A stretch of DNA of 64,000 bases, taken from positions 1-64,000 of the forward strand of contig JBDWAL010000061.1 in assembly GCA_039978895.1 (NCBI GenBank). The letters are read 5' to 3'. This DNA comes from Aliishimia sp039978895. GTDB taxonomy: Bacteria > Pseudomonadota > Alphaproteobacteria > Rhodobacterales > Rhodobacteraceae. Made by a program: the position numbers and the translations under genes. How positions within the stretch are numbered: position 1 is the first letter of the stretch; every line of letters starts with the position of its first letter. The notes beneath the pieces were generated by a model that saw only the letters and a program-made list of their open reading frames with translations, was not told the DNA's origin and made no database searches. This document shows positions 1 through 7,809 of this stretch, one piece after another.

Positions 1-2
1 AA

Positions 3-446
3 GAGGGCTGCGTCCTGATCGGTTGTGGTGAAGCGCGCACCAATGAGGCAGGTGTCAAACAAGTGGCCAGCTGGTTCGAAGCCGAAGGCTGGGAAGTGCG
101 CATCGCTTATATCGACGAATATTACGTCCATATCGATTTGATGGTTGTGCCTGTCGCAGACAAACTAACTGCGGTCTGTCTAGCCTGCACAGAACCTGCG
201 ATCGTGGACTGGCTCAAGGCCAAAGGTCACGAGATTATAGACGTGCCATTCCAAGACACCATGGCTTTGGGCTGTAACATGATGTCATTGGGCAACGATA
301 AAATTATCGCTCCTGCATCTTCTACTGTCCTGATCGACAATCTCCGCGCCCGCGGGTTCGAGGTGGCGGCCGTTGAAACCGCAGAAATCTCCAAGACCGG
401 TGGCGGCATCCACTGCATGGCTCAGGCGTTGAAACGGACAGCTTAA
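3..446 (+). CDS. Amidinotransferase / arginine-deiminase-fold protein, 3' part
   Basis: This is the C-terminal 147 residues of a gene that begins before the window. The reading frame is open from base 3, so the internal ATG at 63 is not the start. The fragment carries both catalytic signatures of the guanidino-modifying enzyme superfamily (arginine deiminase, dimethylargininase, amidinotransferase): a His in HIDLMVVPV about 38 residues in, and the nucleophilic Cys in GGGIHCMAQ near the end. These enzymes attack the guanidinium carbon of arginine-like substrates through a Cys-thiouronium intermediate. The exact substrate cannot be told from this part. It lies a few kb from a betaine-type importer and two ureohydrolases (one dead), also enzymes of guanidino compounds, which suggests a shared theme but is inference. 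The family call is fairly sure, the substrate is not. Confidence 0.8.
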   Translation, partial: EGCVLIGCGEARTNEAGVKQVASWFEAEGWEVRIAYIDEYYVHIDLMVVPVADKLTAVCLACTEPAIVDWLKAKGHEIIDVPFQDTMALGCNMMSLGNDKIIAPASSTVLIDNLRARGFEVAAVETAEISKTGGGIHCMAQALKRTA

Positions 447-681
447 CAGCGCACCCCGTTTGGACCCAATGTGACGCTAGAAGTTGGTCACGAAAATTAG
501 GCCCGTTGTTAAGGTGTTCGTTTGAAGAAAGTGACGATCCAGAATGAAGAAACGAAATGCCATTCGTCCCGCAGCCCGGTGGTGCATTGCGCAGCACTGT
601 CGGGCAAATTGCTAGAAAATTAGCCCGAAAACATGTGTTGAGCGAGGCTAACTTGGACAACCCCATCACTATCGGGCCCAT

Positions 682-810
682 CGCAATGACATTCTTGTTG
701 GTTTGGGTGAAGGCAATGTACCAGCGCTTTGGCTGTCCGTTGTGATCGGTGTTGCGACGTTTACCTTAACCTTTCTGACGGATCATCATGCGGTGCCCCT
801 AGATTTGTAA
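682..810 (+). pseudogene. Possible decayed membrane-protein C-terminus
   Basis: The 569 bases between the amidinotransferase fragment and the DUF1330 gene hold no convincing intact gene. One frame from 682 to a stop at 810 reads as a hydrophobic tail (ALWLSVVIGVATFTLTFL followed by a short polar end), like the last transmembrane helix of an integral membrane protein. It has no start codon and is interrupted by stops upstream. Other frames in 550-1015 give short low-complexity ORFs that resemble nothing I recognise. I read the stretch as gene debris; the parent family is unknown. Confidence 0.3.
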
Positions 811-1015
811 ACGCTTTGCTTGGTAATTTTGGAACCAAGGAGAGATGGATAGGAACAAAGGAATTCAGGTTACGGATGAGTGTACGCGCGTTGCTGTGGT
901 ATAAGTTGTTAAGCGTTTGGGAATCAACACGAAGACGCAGTCCTGAGCGTCATGGAGCAACATGGCTTGCGAAGGCAAAACTTCATAATCCTGCCTTCGA
1001 CACAAAAAAACCTGT

Positions 1016-1297
1016 CTAGCCTAGCAACATAATGTCAGACCCTCCAGCGTTCCGACGAAGCGCGTGTAAATCAGCGAGCTCGGGGTCGGAAGACCATGCA
1101 ACTGCGGCCTCTTTGTCAGGAAAGCTAAGAAGCGCTGCCATATCGGGCATGTCAGGTTCACCGTCCAGAACCGTAAATTCGCGCGCTGCGCTTTCTACTT
1201 TGCCACCATGTTTGGCCAGTGCAGCCCCGGCGACATCCCGGTATTCGGCCAAAGCTTCAGCATTAGTGATTGTCATTTTAACATACGCATAAATCAT
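1016..1297 (-). CDS. DUF1330 family small protein
   Basis: A 93-residue protein starting MIYAYVKMTI and containing the pattern of DUF1330/dimeric alpha-beta barrel proteins: a first beta strand YAYVKMTITN, an AEYRDVAGAALAKHGGK helix-turn and a later VLDGE strand. Proteins of this family are small cytoplasmic homodimers of unknown role, often near catabolic genes. An upstream in-frame ATG exists at 1309, but GGAGAG lies just ahead of the ATG at 1297 at normal ribosome-binding distance, so I prefer the inner start. It is divergent from the LysR gene at 1393, the classic arrangement of a LysR regulator and its target, so it may be controlled by that regulator (inference). Confidence 0.75.
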   Translation of the reverse strand: MIYAYVKMTITNAEALAEYRDVAGAALAKHGGKVESAAREFTVLDGEPDMPDMAALLSFPDKEAAVAWSSDPELADLHALRRNAGGSDIMLLG

Positions 1298-1392
1298 GGT
1301 TCTCTCCATTGCAGTTTTGTGGCGTCAACATATCGCTCTGACACCAAGTAAAAACGCGTGTATTTGCATATAGGTTGTGCAAAAACGCATGC

Positions 1393-2265
1393 ATGAATGT
1401 TGCTTGGGATGATTTGCGTACTGTATTGATGTTGGTGCGGCACCGCTCATTGGCTGGTGCAGCAGAGGCATTAGGCGTGAACTACACAACAGTGGCACGC
1501 AGGGTTCGCCGCGCCGAGGATGCGTTAGGCACGTTATTGTTTGAACGGCAGCCCGAAGGTTATCAACCAACAGATGCTGCACATCTTCTTGCAGAACATG
1601 CCAGTCAGATGGAACAGATTGAACACGGCCTGATACGTCAATTGCAAGGTGCGGAAACTGAACTGTCCGGCGTGCTGACTATAACCGCTCCGCAGTTGCT
1701 TATTGCGTGTTTTCTGTCTCCGGTCATTGACCAATTTACCAAAGCCTATCCGCGTATTGAGCTGCGTATCCTTGCGACCAACGAATTGCTGGATTTGACA
1801 CGGTTGGAAGCAGATCTTGCCATACGCATTAGCCACAGCCCAGGCGATAGCTTGACGGGTTTGAGGTTGCTAAAGCAACGAAATGCTAGCTTTGCCAATC
1901 ATGATATTGCGGCGCAGATTGCTGCACACCCGTCTGCAATGATCAATTGGATCGTTTATGACGCCTTTCCGACGCTTCCCAAAGGGATTGCCGCAGAGTT
2001 TCCCAATAACTCCGTGCGGTTTCGATTTGATGATATGGTCGCGATGGTTGGTGCTGCTCAGGCAGGATTAGGTGTGGTGCGCATGCCGATGTTTCTTGGG
2101 CGGGCCTCTGCGGGGCTGGTGCAGGTGCCTGTTCTTCCACCGCAGCCCTACGCCGATGTTTGGGTCGTCGGGCATCCGGATGTTTGGCCCTCGCAAAAGT
2201 TACAGGCGTTCAGAGATATCTTGGTAAGCTATTGCAAATTGCACCGTACCGACTTCGTATCATGA
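1393..2265 (+). CDS. LysR-family transcriptional regulator
   Basis: A 290-residue LysR-type regulator. The N-terminal winged helix-turn-helix is clear (LRTVLMLVRHRSLAGAAEALGVNYTTVARRV, cited here only as residues 5-35 of the protein), followed by the linker helix and a periplasmic-binding-protein-like effector domain (about residues 85-285). I prefer the ATG at 1393 (MNVAWDDL) to one six codons upstream because family members begin close to the HTH. The HTH is of the subtype seen in single-target regulators that act on small divergent genes. It is transcribed away from the DUF1330 gene across a 95-bp shared promoter region, its most likely target. The effector is unknown. Confidence 0.88.
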   Translation: MNVAWDDLRTVLMLVRHRSLAGAAEALGVNYTTVARRVRRAEDALGTLLFERQPEGYQPTDAAHLLAEHASQMEQIEHGLIRQLQGAETELSGVLTITAPQLLIACFLSPVIDQFTKAYPRIELRILATNELLDLTRLEADLAIRISHSPGDSLTGLRLLKQRNASFANHDIAAQIAAHPSAMINWIVYDAFPTLPKGIAAEFPNNSVRFRFDDMVAMVGAAQAGLGVVRMPMFLGRASAGLVQVPVLPPQPYADVWVVGHPDVWPSQKLQAFRDILVSYCKLHRTDFVS

Positions 2266-2311
2266 GAGTTCACCAGCTGTCGAACGCAGCGCTATTGTGT
2301 TAATGATCTGA

Positions 2312-2878
2312 ATGGCCTCCAAAACAAACACCGAAATTGGCGCGCGAAGTCGAGAGCTGCGCAAACAGAGATCTTTGACCTTAGAAGGGGTTGCGGAACT
2401 GACTGGCCTTAGCAAAGGTCATCTTTCGCGCTTTGAGCGGGGCGAAAAAACACTGTCTGTGGCGTCATTGTTGCGCCTTTCGGAGGTGTTGAATGTCACC
2501 GTAGGTGCATTGTGCGATGGCCCAAGCTCGAAACAAGCGCAATCGATCTTGATCTGTCGCAAGAACGAAAGGCAATCTGGTCAACAATTACACAGCGCCG
2601 CTGGGATGAATTTTGCGATGCTAAATCGCGGTGACAAAGACACTAATCATCAGGCCATGGTCATTCACCTCCCCGCCAACAGCGCGCTTCTTGAACCCGC
2701 ACACCACGCAGGGCAAGAACTGATTTTCCTACTGTCCGGCGCGCTTCAAATTGACGTCAACGGTGAAACCGCATGGCTCGAAAGTGGGGATTATGCCGAA
2801 TTTGATGGCACTCTCCCCCATAATCTAAAAAGCGGTGACATGGCCTGCGATGCTTTGTTGGTGATTTTGACATCATAG
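2312..2878 (+). CDS. XRE-type HTH regulator with C-terminal cupin domain
   Basis: A 188-residue two-domain regulator. Residues 10-65 form a Cro/CI-type helix-turn-helix (LTLEGVAELTGLSKGHLSRF), and residues 110-185 form a small cupin barrel (GQELIFLLSGALQIDVNG followed by LESGDYAEFDG). Proteins of this build usually bind a small metabolite in the cupin and repress nearby catabolic genes. It lies just upstream of, and in the same direction as, the MOSC and ferredoxin-reductase genes, separated from them by a strong inverted repeat at 2885-2921. Control of that pair is likely but not shown by the sequence. Confidence 0.87.
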   Translation: MASKTNTEIGARSRELRKQRSLTLEGVAELTGLSKGHLSRFERGEKTLSVASLLRLSEVLNVTVGALCDGPSSKQAQSILICRKNERQSGQQLHSAAGMNFAMLNRGDKDTNHQAMVIHLPANSALLEPAHHAGQELIFLLSGALQIDVNGETAWLESGDYAEFDGTLPHNLKSGDMACDALLVILTS

Positions 2879-2884
2879 TGTCTT

Positions 2885-2921
2885 AATCCCAAAAGTTGCC
2901 CTATGGACAACTTTTGGGATT
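2885..2921 (+). terminator. Long perfect stem-loop (terminator or operator)
   Basis: A 14-bp perfect inverted repeat, AATCCCAAAAGTTG and CAACTTTTGGGATT, with a 9-base loop, sits 6 bases after the stop of the XRE-cupin gene. The T-tract after it is short (TTTG), so it is a weak candidate for intrinsic termination. Its symmetry and position before the MOSC promoter also suit an operator for the XRE regulator. Confidence 0.6.
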
Positions 2922-2960
2922 TGCAGTACCCCTGATTGAGTAAACATCAGGAGACGTCAC

Positions 2961-3437
2961 ATGGCATGGACAGGTTCGATAGTTGCGCTGCACACCGCCC
3001 CTCGCTCATTCTTACCGATGAAGAGTATGGACTCACTTGATCTCATTGAAGGTGTCGGCGTGAAGGGGGACCGGTATGCGTCGGAAAACGGTTTTTATTC
3101 AGACAGACCAGAAGAAGGCCGCCAGATCACCCTGTTTGAACTAGAAACCTTGACCGCATTAAAACGGGACTATGGCATCGAACTGGCCGCAGACGATCAT
3201 CGCCGCAATGTCACGACCATCAACGTCCCGTTGAACCATCTGGTCGGGGAGCGCATCCAAATCGGTGATTGCCTGTTGGAAGCTACACGCCTCTCCACCC
3301 CTTGCCGTCACATTGAACAAATCACCGGCCAAGAGATATTCGAACCGCTGCTTCATCGCTCTGGTTTGCACGCGCGTATTCTGCGCGGTGGGACAATTCG
3401 GGTCGACGATACAATCACGCTCGCTAGAAAGGCTTAG
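2961..3437 (+). CDS. MOSC domain protein
   Basis: A 158-residue protein that is essentially one MOSC (molybdenum cofactor sulfurase C-terminal) domain. Typical features are GVGVKGDRYAS near residue 35, the RRNVTT strand near residue 80 and the conserved Cys in LSTPCRHIEQITG near residue 115, which in this superfamily is the presumed sulfur or ligand site. YiiM-like MOSC proteins take part in molybdoenzyme-dependent reduction of N-hydroxylated compounds together with a flavin/iron-sulfur reductase. The next gene, 2 bases downstream, is such a reductase, so the two probably work as a pair. A Shine-Dalgarno AGGAG precedes the ATG. Confidence 0.85.
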   Translation: MAWTGSIVALHTAPRSFLPMKSMDSLDLIEGVGVKGDRYASENGFYSDRPEEGRQITLFELETLTALKRDYGIELAADDHRRNVTTINVPLNHLVGERIQIGDCLLEATRLSTPCRHIEQITGQEIFEPLLHRSGLHARILRGGTIRVDDTITLARKA

Positions 3438-3439
3438 GT

Positions 3440-4372
3440 ATGGCCAAATCCATTCACCGCGTCTCTGTCACGTTAACGGACGTCACGCCCCTAGCCTCAG
3501 ACATCAAGCTGTTTCGGCTGGCAGACCCTGATGGTTGGGATTTGCCCGCGTTTGATCCGGGTGCTCACATTGACCTGCACCTTCCAAGCGGCACAACCCG
3601 GCAATACTCTCTGTGTGGTGACGCCGCAGACCGCAGTTGTTACGAAATAGCTGTCAAGCACGAGGACGCAGGACGAGGCGGCTCCAAAGAAGCACATGGG
3701 TTGAAGCCCGGAGCGGAGTTGTTGGTGTCTCTTCCGCGCAACCTGCTCCCGCTTGTGAGCACTCAGCCGGTTGTCATCATTGCCGGAGGAATAGGGATCA
3801 CACCTTTTGTGCCAATGTTGGCCCAAATGAGCCGAACCAACCAAAGCTATGCGTTGCATTATGCAAGTCGGCACGACGACGCCCCGTTCGCGCAAGCCCT
3901 TAAATCAACACATCCAGACAACGTAGTGATCTATCCCAATGATACAGAACAACGTCTGGATATCGCCCTGATTATAGCCGAACTGCCCGAGAACGCTCAT
4001 TTGTATTGTTGTGGTCCAAACCGCATGATTGACGATGTAATCGCACAGACACAGCACATGAAAGACCGGGTCCATATTGAATACTTCGGCGGCACAATTG
4101 ATCCCGCACAGAAAAGCTATGACGTTCATTTGGCGCGAAGCGGGCGCACAATTGGGGTTCAAAAAGGACAAACAATGCTCGAGGCATTGCGTGCCGCAGA
4201 CATTGAGGTTCCCGCGTCATGCGAAGGCGGCATTTGTATGGATTGCAAAACCCGCTTTACAGCAGGTGAGCCAGAACATCGCGACATCATGATGCCAAAA
4301 TCTGAAAGAGGCCAGTTTCTAACACCATGCGTATCAGGCTGTCTTGGAAAAGAAATTACTCTTGATCTCTAG
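3440..4372 (+). CDS. PDR-type ferredoxin:NAD(P)H oxidoreductase with plant-type 2Fe-2S domain
   Basis: A 310-residue phthalate-dioxygenase-reductase-type protein with three domains in order: an FMN-binding barrel (residues 1-100, motif RQYSL), an NAD-binding domain (105-220, motif AGGIGITPFVPML and the YCCGPNRM strand) and a C-terminal plant-type 2Fe-2S domain (225-310) with cluster cysteines in CEGGICMDCKT and a last Cys in TPCVSGC. It passes electrons from NAD(P)H to an oxygenase or a molybdenum enzyme. Its start lies 2 bases after the MOSC stop, so the two are co-translated. The only Rieske oxygenase in the window is 52 kb away, so the MOSC protein is the better candidate partner. Confidence 0.9.
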   Translation: MAKSIHRVSVTLTDVTPLASDIKLFRLADPDGWDLPAFDPGAHIDLHLPSGTTRQYSLCGDAADRSCYEIAVKHEDAGRGGSKEAHGLKPGAELLVSLPRNLLPLVSTQPVVIIAGGIGITPFVPMLAQMSRTNQSYALHYASRHDDAPFAQALKSTHPDNVVIYPNDTEQRLDIALIIAELPENAHLYCCGPNRMIDDVIAQTQHMKDRVHIEYFGGTIDPAQKSYDVHLARSGRTIGVQKGQTMLEALRAADIEVPASCEGGICMDCKTRFTAGEPEHRDIMMPKSERGQFLTPCVSGCLGKEITLDL

Positions 4373-4654
4373 AGGGTCTGTCCCTTGCGTATCTGACTGA
4401 AACACCGCCCTGCAATTGCTAAAGTGCAGCAAGGTATCGTTCAGGCCATGCGTATCGGTTTGGCTCATTCGCTTCGATCTTCGTACGCATATTGTTGAAA
4501 CCTTTGTCCGGGCGGCACGGCCCGACAGATGCCGAATAGGATGCAGCATCAGACAACTTTCTGAAGGATCAGCTTGTACAGCCCCACTGACGCAGAACCT
4601 TATAAACGGAGGACAACGGTTCGAAGAGCGTCGATAATCGATTGCCACGCTAGC
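4373..4654. other. Intergenic 282 bp, no gene recognised
   Basis: This lies between the convergent reductase gene and the LysR gene. ORFs on both strands are short, arginine-rich and show no family pattern. No clear terminator hairpin or intact repeat was found. It may hold debris of a lost gene or insertion element, but I cannot name one. Confidence 0.4.
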
Positions 4655-5557
4655 TTAGGATTCGGAGGCGAATATATCCAGAAACGTCTTGGAAACCAGA
4701 TTGGTTTTGACACCTCGACGAACAGCCGTCTGCACGAGAACCGGACGATCGAATTCGCCATTTACAACAACTTTCATTTTGCCATCCGCAACCCACTGTT
4801 CGGCAAAGTAAGACGGTAGATAACCCACATATTTGCCAGTCAAAACCAAAAGCGCGATCGCTTCCATTTGATGTGCCGTTGCATTTGACGACAGGTCTTT
4901 AGTATTTGGGGCGACGACATCTTCGTTCAGAAAAGCGCGCTTTGCGAACAAGGATTTATGCAGGAGCGCTCTTTCCTCTGCCGGGTCCTCCAAATTGTAA
5001 AGTGGGTGATCTCTTCCACAATACAAACTTACCACTTCTTTGCAGACATCACCGTAGATGAGGCCGGGTTTTGGTGAATGGAAAACACCAATTCCGATCG
5101 AAACCTTGCCATCCAGAACAGCGAACTCAATATCGTCTGGCGCAAGGGAGTGAAGCTCAATTGTTACATCGGGCGCCTTGCTGGTGAATTTGGATAGGGC
5201 GTTGACAATGGGCGCGGCCTTGTTGGATGCCCAGTTTTCAATAATGCCAATGGAAAGATGCCCAAACAAGCGGCCCCGTGATCCGTCCAAGGTATCCTGA
5301 AATTCTCCCAGTGCGCCAAACAGTTTTTGCGCGGCCTGATAAACCGTATTGCCATTATGTGTCAGCCGGAATCCCGATCGTCCTCGATCACAAAGGCGCA
5401 TGCCCAATCGTGTCTCCAACTCTGATATCTGACGCGAAATCGTAGACGTTGCGACATTCAGAACAACTTGGGCATTGGAGAACCCCTCGGCCTCAGCAAC
5501 CACGCAAAAAACGCGCAGCAAGTGGATGTCGGCCTTTGATGTCGGATTTGGGATCAT
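4655..5557 (-). CDS. LysR-family transcriptional regulator of the betaine-type importer
   Basis: A 300-residue LysR-type regulator. The N-terminal HTH (residues 10-65) includes GFSNAQVVLNVATSTISRQI and the linker helix LETRLGMRLCDRGRSGFRLT, followed by an effector-binding domain from about residue 95. The gene is divergent from the ABC importer operon at 5711, with 153 bp between the two starts, so it probably controls that operon. The DNA between them is AT-rich (around 5560-5640) as expected for back-to-back promoters. The co-inducer is unknown; the importer ligand is the obvious candidate. Confidence 0.88.
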   Translation of the reverse strand: MIPNPTSKADIHLLRVFCVVAEAEGFSNAQVVLNVATSTISRQISELETRLGMRLCDRGRSGFRLTHNGNTVYQAAQKLFGALGEFQDTLDGSRGRLFGHLSIGIIENWASNKAAPIVNALSKFTSKAPDVTIELHSLAPDDIEFAVLDGKVSIGIGVFHSPKPGLIYGDVCKEVVSLYCGRDHPLYNLEDPAEERALLHKSLFAKRAFLNEDVVAPNTKDLSSNATAHQMEAIALLVLTGKYVGYLPSYFAEQWVADGKMKVVVNGEFDRPVLVQTAVRRGVKTNLVSKTFLDIFASES

Positions 5558-5710
5558 ACAGTAAATTACTTGTAAATATATACAAGTTCAATCTCGATCA
5601 TTGTAATTTAACACATCCAATAAGTTCTTAAGTTCGCATCAAGGGCAAAGTGCCGACTTGGCGACATGTGGCGCACAAAAAGAACCCTGACAGACAACGT
5701 GGAGAAAAGC

Positions 5711-6652
5711 ATGAAACGTTTCAATAAATGGACGACTGCCGCAGTGTTGGCGTCACTTGGCACCGGCGCATTTGCTGCCGACGTTGTCATCGGCGTGCCC
5801 AATTGGCCATCAGTGCGCGTGACCGCAAATGTTCTAAAAATTGTACTTGAGGACAATCTCGGTCTGGATGTGGAACTGCAAAACGGCAGCAATCCGATTG
5901 TTTTCGAGGCAATGGATTCAGGTGCGATGCAGGTGCATCCAGAGGTCTGGATGCCAAACCAGACCAATCTTCACAACACGTTTGTGAAGGAGAAAGGCAC
6001 AGTGGCGATGAACCCCAATGGGATTGCTGCGGATCAGGCGATGTGTGTGACCAAAGGCACCGCTGAGCGAACTGGTATCACTGCGTTGTCTCAATTGAGT
6101 GATCCGGACATGGCTGCCAATTTCGACACTGATGGCGATGGTATGGGCGAAATTTGGATTGGTGCTGCCGGTTGGGCTTCAACCAATGTGGAAAAAATAC
6201 GTGCCAAGTCTTACGGGTACGATCAAACCATGACGTTGAAGGAAATGGATGAGACATTGGCGCTGGCCGAGGTTGATACCGCCACGGATCAGAACAAGAA
6301 TATTGTCTTCTTCTGCTACACGCCGCATCATATGTTCCAGCTCTACGACTTGGCCATGCTGGAAGAACCTGCCCATGACCCTGCCAAGTGGAACGTGGCA
6401 CAGCCCACCGATGACCCGAACTGGCTGGAAAACTCCTCAGCCGGTGTTGCGTGGGACAAAGCGTATTTGCACATCCACTATCAGGCGGCAATGGATGCAG
6501 ATGCCGCCGCGATCCTGTCCAAGGTTGATCTCACCTCGCAGCAGGTTTCCGCAATGGTCTATGCATTGATCGTGGAAGAACAGGACGCTGCCGAATTCGC
6601 CCGCAAATGGGTCGAAGAGAACACTGAACAAGTGGACAGCTGGCTCAACTAA
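5711..6652 (+). CDS. Betaine/choline-type ABC transporter substrate-binding protein
   Basis: A 313-residue OpuAC/ProX-type binding protein. A Sec signal peptide (KRFNKWTTAAVLASLGT, cleavage after AFAA near residue 22) is followed by the two-lobed binding fold. Aromatic residues that could form a cation-pi cage are present: NWPS near residue 32, PEVWMPN near 78 and a Trp in AAGWAST near 157. The start at 5711 is preceded by GGAGA, and the frame's upstream ATG at 5666 would put charged residues before the signal peptide. It is the first gene of the importer operon; two stem-loops follow it. Ligand is a quaternary ammonium or possibly a guanidinium compound given the downstream ureohydrolase (inference). 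Confidence 0.88.
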   Translation: MKRFNKWTTAAVLASLGTGAFAADVVIGVPNWPSVRVTANVLKIVLEDNLGLDVELQNGSNPIVFEAMDSGAMQVHPEVWMPNQTNLHNTFVKEKGTVAMNPNGIAADQAMCVTKGTAERTGITALSQLSDPDMAANFDTDGDGMGEIWIGAAGWASTNVEKIRAKSYGYDQTMTLKEMDETLALAEVDTATDQNKNIVFFCYTPHHMFQLYDLAMLEEPAHDPAKWNVAQPTDDPNWLENSSAGVAWDKAYLHIHYQAAMDADAAAILSKVDLTSQQVSAMVYALIVEEQDAAEFARKWVEENTEQVDSWLN

Positions 6653-6662
6653 CGTTCCCCGG

Positions 6663-6729
6663 ATTCTGCCTTTCTTTTTTAAGGCAGGATGCGATGGCAA
6701 GCGTAAAGCGATCATTCTTTACGCTTGCC
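6663..6729 (+). terminator. Two tandem stem-loops between binding-protein and ATPase genes
   Basis: The first hairpin pairs 6663-6672 with 6681-6690 (one G-U pair) around a loop of TCTTTTTT. The second is a perfect 13-bp stem, GGCAAGCGTAAAG at 6696-6708 with CTTTACGCTTGCC at 6717-6729, followed by GCTTTTCTTT. Such intercistronic hairpins after a binding-protein gene usually let part of the transcripts stop or protect the 3' end, so that the binding protein is made in excess over the membrane parts. Confidence 0.75.
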
Positions 6730-6756
6730 GCTTTTCTTTGCGGTAGGTCAAAATCG

Positions 6757-7809
6757 ATGAATCAAGACACTGTCATCCAGCTGGATGGAGTTTGGAAAGT
6801 CTTTGGCGAAAGGGCGAATGACGCCATCAAAGCCATCGAAACCCGAAACCTAAGTAAGGCGGACGTTCTAAAAGAATTTGGCTGTGTCGTGGGGATCGCG
6901 GATTGCTCATTTTCTGTCAAAAAGGGCGAGATATTCTGCGTAATGGGGCTGTCAGGCTCTGGCAAATCAACCATGGTGCGTCACATCAACCGCCTTATTG
7001 AGCCGACGGCCGGCAGAATTTCGGTGTTGGGCCAAGACGTCTTGGCATTACCGCCTGAAAAACTGCGCGAGATGCGCGCTGTCAACTTGGGCATGGTCTT
7101 TCAGCACATGGCCCTTTTACCGCACCGCACCGTACGCGATAATGTCGCCTTTCCTTTGCAAATTCGCGGGGAACCCAAATCGCGGCGTTGGGATGTGTCG
7201 CAACATTGTTTGAATTTGGTAGATCTTCAGGGCTACGAAGACCGCTTTCCGCGTGAATTATCGGGTGGCATGCAGCAACGGGTCGGTCTGGCGCGCGCGT
7301 TGGCTTCCGACCCTGATGTCTTGCTGATGGATGAACCCTTTTCCGCCCTTGATCCGCTGATCCGACGCCAATTGCAGGACCAGTTCATGGCGCTTTCGGC
7401 TGAACTTGGCAAAACAACTGTCTTTATCACCCATGATCTAGATGAGGCCATTCGCATCGGCACCCGCATCGCCATCATGAAGGATGGGCGCATTGTTCAA
7501 ATTGGCACGCCAGAAGAGATCGTTACAAAACCCGCTGATGATTACGTTCGCGACTTTGTGGATGGAATATCCAAGCTGAAACTCGTCTTTGCCCATTCCA
7601 TTATGACGCCATTGTCCGCGTACCAGCCAAAAGATTGGGAAAACCTCGAGGCCAGCCCACGTGCCTCTCATTCAACTGATCTGGATCAGTTGATCGATAT
7701 GTCCACCGCTACTGAAAACCCCATCGTCATCACCTCAGATGAGGGATCAGACATTGGAGTCATCGATAAGCCAACCCTTCTCAAGGGCATTCAGGGAGGC
7801 AAAGCATGA
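6757..7809 (+). CDS. Betaine-type ABC transporter ATP-binding protein
   Basis: A 350-residue ProV/OpuAA-type ATPase. It shows the Walker A motif GLSGSGKST near residue 67, the family-typical LLPHRTVRDNVAFPL Q-loop region, the signature LSGGMQQRVGLARAL near residue 168, Walker B LLMDEPFSALDPL and the switch His in ITHD. The C-terminal part (residues 280-350) is a shortened regulatory CBS-like region. An N-terminal insertion before the Walker A (residues 15-45) is normal for the family. The ATG at 6757 is chosen because the upstream in-frame ATG lies inside a stem-loop. Its stop overlaps the permease start as ATGA. Confidence 0.9.
   Translation: MNQDTVIQLDGVWKVFGERANDAIKAIETRNLSKADVLKEFGCVVGIADCSFSVKKGEIFCVMGLSGSGKSTMVRHINRLIEPTAGRISVLGQDVLALPPEKLREMRAVNLGMVFQHMALLPHRTVRDNVAFPLQIRGEPKSRRWDVSQHCLNLVDLQGYEDRFPRELSGGMQQRVGLARALASDPDVLLMDEPFSALDPLIRRQLQDQFMALSAELGKTTVFITHDLDEAIRIGTRIAIMKDGRIVQIGTPEEIVTKPADDYVRDFVDGISKLKLVFAHSIMTPLSAYQPKDWENLEASPRASHSTDLDQLIDMSTATENPIVITSDEGSDIGVIDKPTLLKGIQGGKA

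Noticed and set aside
322..681. 119-codon minus-strand ORF at the left end
   Set aside because: It covers the antisense of the amidinotransferase gene, is rich in Cys, Arg and Pro, and shows no family pattern.
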